Source: Nitrososphaerales archaeon TH526 (GTDB lineage: Archaea > Thermoproteota > Nitrososphaeria > Nitrososphaerales > Nitrososphaeraceae). From it: a DNA stretch of 5,196 nt. Positions within the stretch are counted from its first letter, which is position 1. Each line of letters starts with the position of its first letter. The notes below the pieces were generated by a model that was given only the letters and a program-made list of their open reading frames with translations, did no database searches and was not told the DNA's origin. Below are positions 4,811 to 5,196 of the stretch, piece after piece. Location: contig JAATVR010000207.1 in NCBI GenBank assembly GCA_014523665.1, forward strand, positions 1 to 5,196, written 5' to 3'. Made by a program: the position numbers and the translations under genes.

Positions 4811-4818
4811 AATATAAA
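4811..4818 (-). promoter_or_regulatory. TATA-like box of the 170-aa gene
   Basis: The minus strand reads TTTATATT here, a good archaeal TATA match, centred about 38 bp before the ATG at 4776. The predicted leader is about 10-15 nt, and no Shine-Dalgarno sequence precedes the ATG. Confidence 0.5.
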
Positions 4819-4821
4819 GAA

Positions 4822-4829
4822 ATATAAAT
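4822..4829 (+). promoter_or_regulatory. TATA-like box of the divergent TPR gene
   Basis: ATATAAAT at 4822-4829 is centred about 33 bp before the ATG at 4858, which would place transcription start a few bases before the start codon. It is the second of two adjacent AATATAAA copies (4811-4818 and 4821-4828); the first lies over the minus-strand box. Confidence 0.5.
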
Positions 4830-4857
4830 GCAAAATCACTTGAAGCCTGAAACTTAA

Positions 4858-5196
4858 ATGTCCATTACCCCCACTGTATTTTCTTATTCTAAGATGCAGA
4901 TCGATAGACTAATCAGTGAAGGAATAGCTCTTGCTCGTTCGGGAGCATTTACTCAAGCTTTGTCCTGTTTTGACAGAGCATTAGAGCTTGAACCTAGTAA
5001 CGCTGTAGCATTCTCTTGCAAAGGCAGCATCCTCACTAATATGCATCAACCTAGTCAAGCTTTGGAATACTACGAAAAGGCATTAGCTATTGAACCTATC
5101 AATGTCGGTGTACTAATTAAAAAGGGTATAGTTCTTACTCGTCTGCATAAATCAACTCAAGCTTTAGAGAGCTTTGATAAGGCCTTAGCACGTGAA
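4858..5196 (+). CDS. TPR-repeat protein, N-terminal 113 codons (runs off the right edge)
   Basis: The plus strand is open from ATG 4858 to the window's end without a stop. A TAA directly precedes the ATG; a later ATG at 4894 (residue 13) is an alternative start. After a short N-terminal stretch come three TPR units at about residues 17-50, 51-84 and 85-113, with typical patterns such as GAFTQALSCFDRALELEPSN and QALEYYEKALAIEP. TPRs are helix-turn-helix scaffolds for protein contacts, so the function cannot be named from this part. No signal peptide or NTPase motif is present in the visible portion. The repeats differ from each other in sequence, unlike the homogenised TPRs of the STAND gene. 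It is divergent from the 170-aa gene with 81 bp between the start codons. It may belong to the same system or simply be one of many genomic TPR genes. Confidence 0.85.
   Translation, partial: MSITPTVFSYSKMQIDRLISEGIALARSGAFTQALSCFDRALELEPSNAVAFSCKGSILTNMHQPSQALEYYEKALAIEPINVGVLIKKGIVLTRLHKSTQALESFDKALARE

Overview
The window looks like AT-rich archaeal DNA, most likely from an ammonia-oxidising thaumarchaeon (Nitrososphaera/Nitrosocosmicus type). The grounds are archaeal TATA-like boxes about 25-50 bp before starts, very short or absent leaders without Shine-Dalgarno sequences, and an abundance of TPR genes. This lineage call is an inference from style; no rRNA or other marker gene is present.

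Left edge (1-118): the N-terminal end of a patatin-like phospholipase, minus strand, running out of the window. Positions 119-1482: a long gene-poor stretch. It holds an imperfect inverted repeat, a nearly perfect 41-bp hairpin, a 23-nt alternating purine-pyrimidine tract, a more GC-rich island with a doubtful 60-codon ORF, and low-confidence ORFs or gene remnants, including a C-terminal-looking fragment just downstream of the large gene.

Centre (1483-3930, minus): an 815-aa STAND-type NTPase. It has a short glycine-rich N-terminal motif, a P-loop NTPase module with Walker A, Walker B, sensor arginine and GLP motif, a probable winged helix, and about ten TPRs. Four TPR segments are almost identical at the DNA level. 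It shows no recognisable enzymatic effector domain of its own.

Upstream on the same strand (4264-4776): a 170-aa protein whose N-terminus carries the same glycine-rich motif (12 of 17 residues identical), followed by a charged helical region and a C-terminal segment that may be amphipathic. A divergent TPR-only gene (4858 to the right edge) shares an 81-bp intergenic region with it, which holds two adjacent TATA-like boxes.

The most interesting reading is that the STAND protein is a TPR-based sensor/switch and the 170-aa protein its partner or effector. They would be recruited through the shared N-terminal motif, as in NLR/effector pairs that signal through homotypic or amyloid-like motifs. 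The sequence shows the motif sharing, adjacency and repeat homogeneity; the conflict or defence role is inference.
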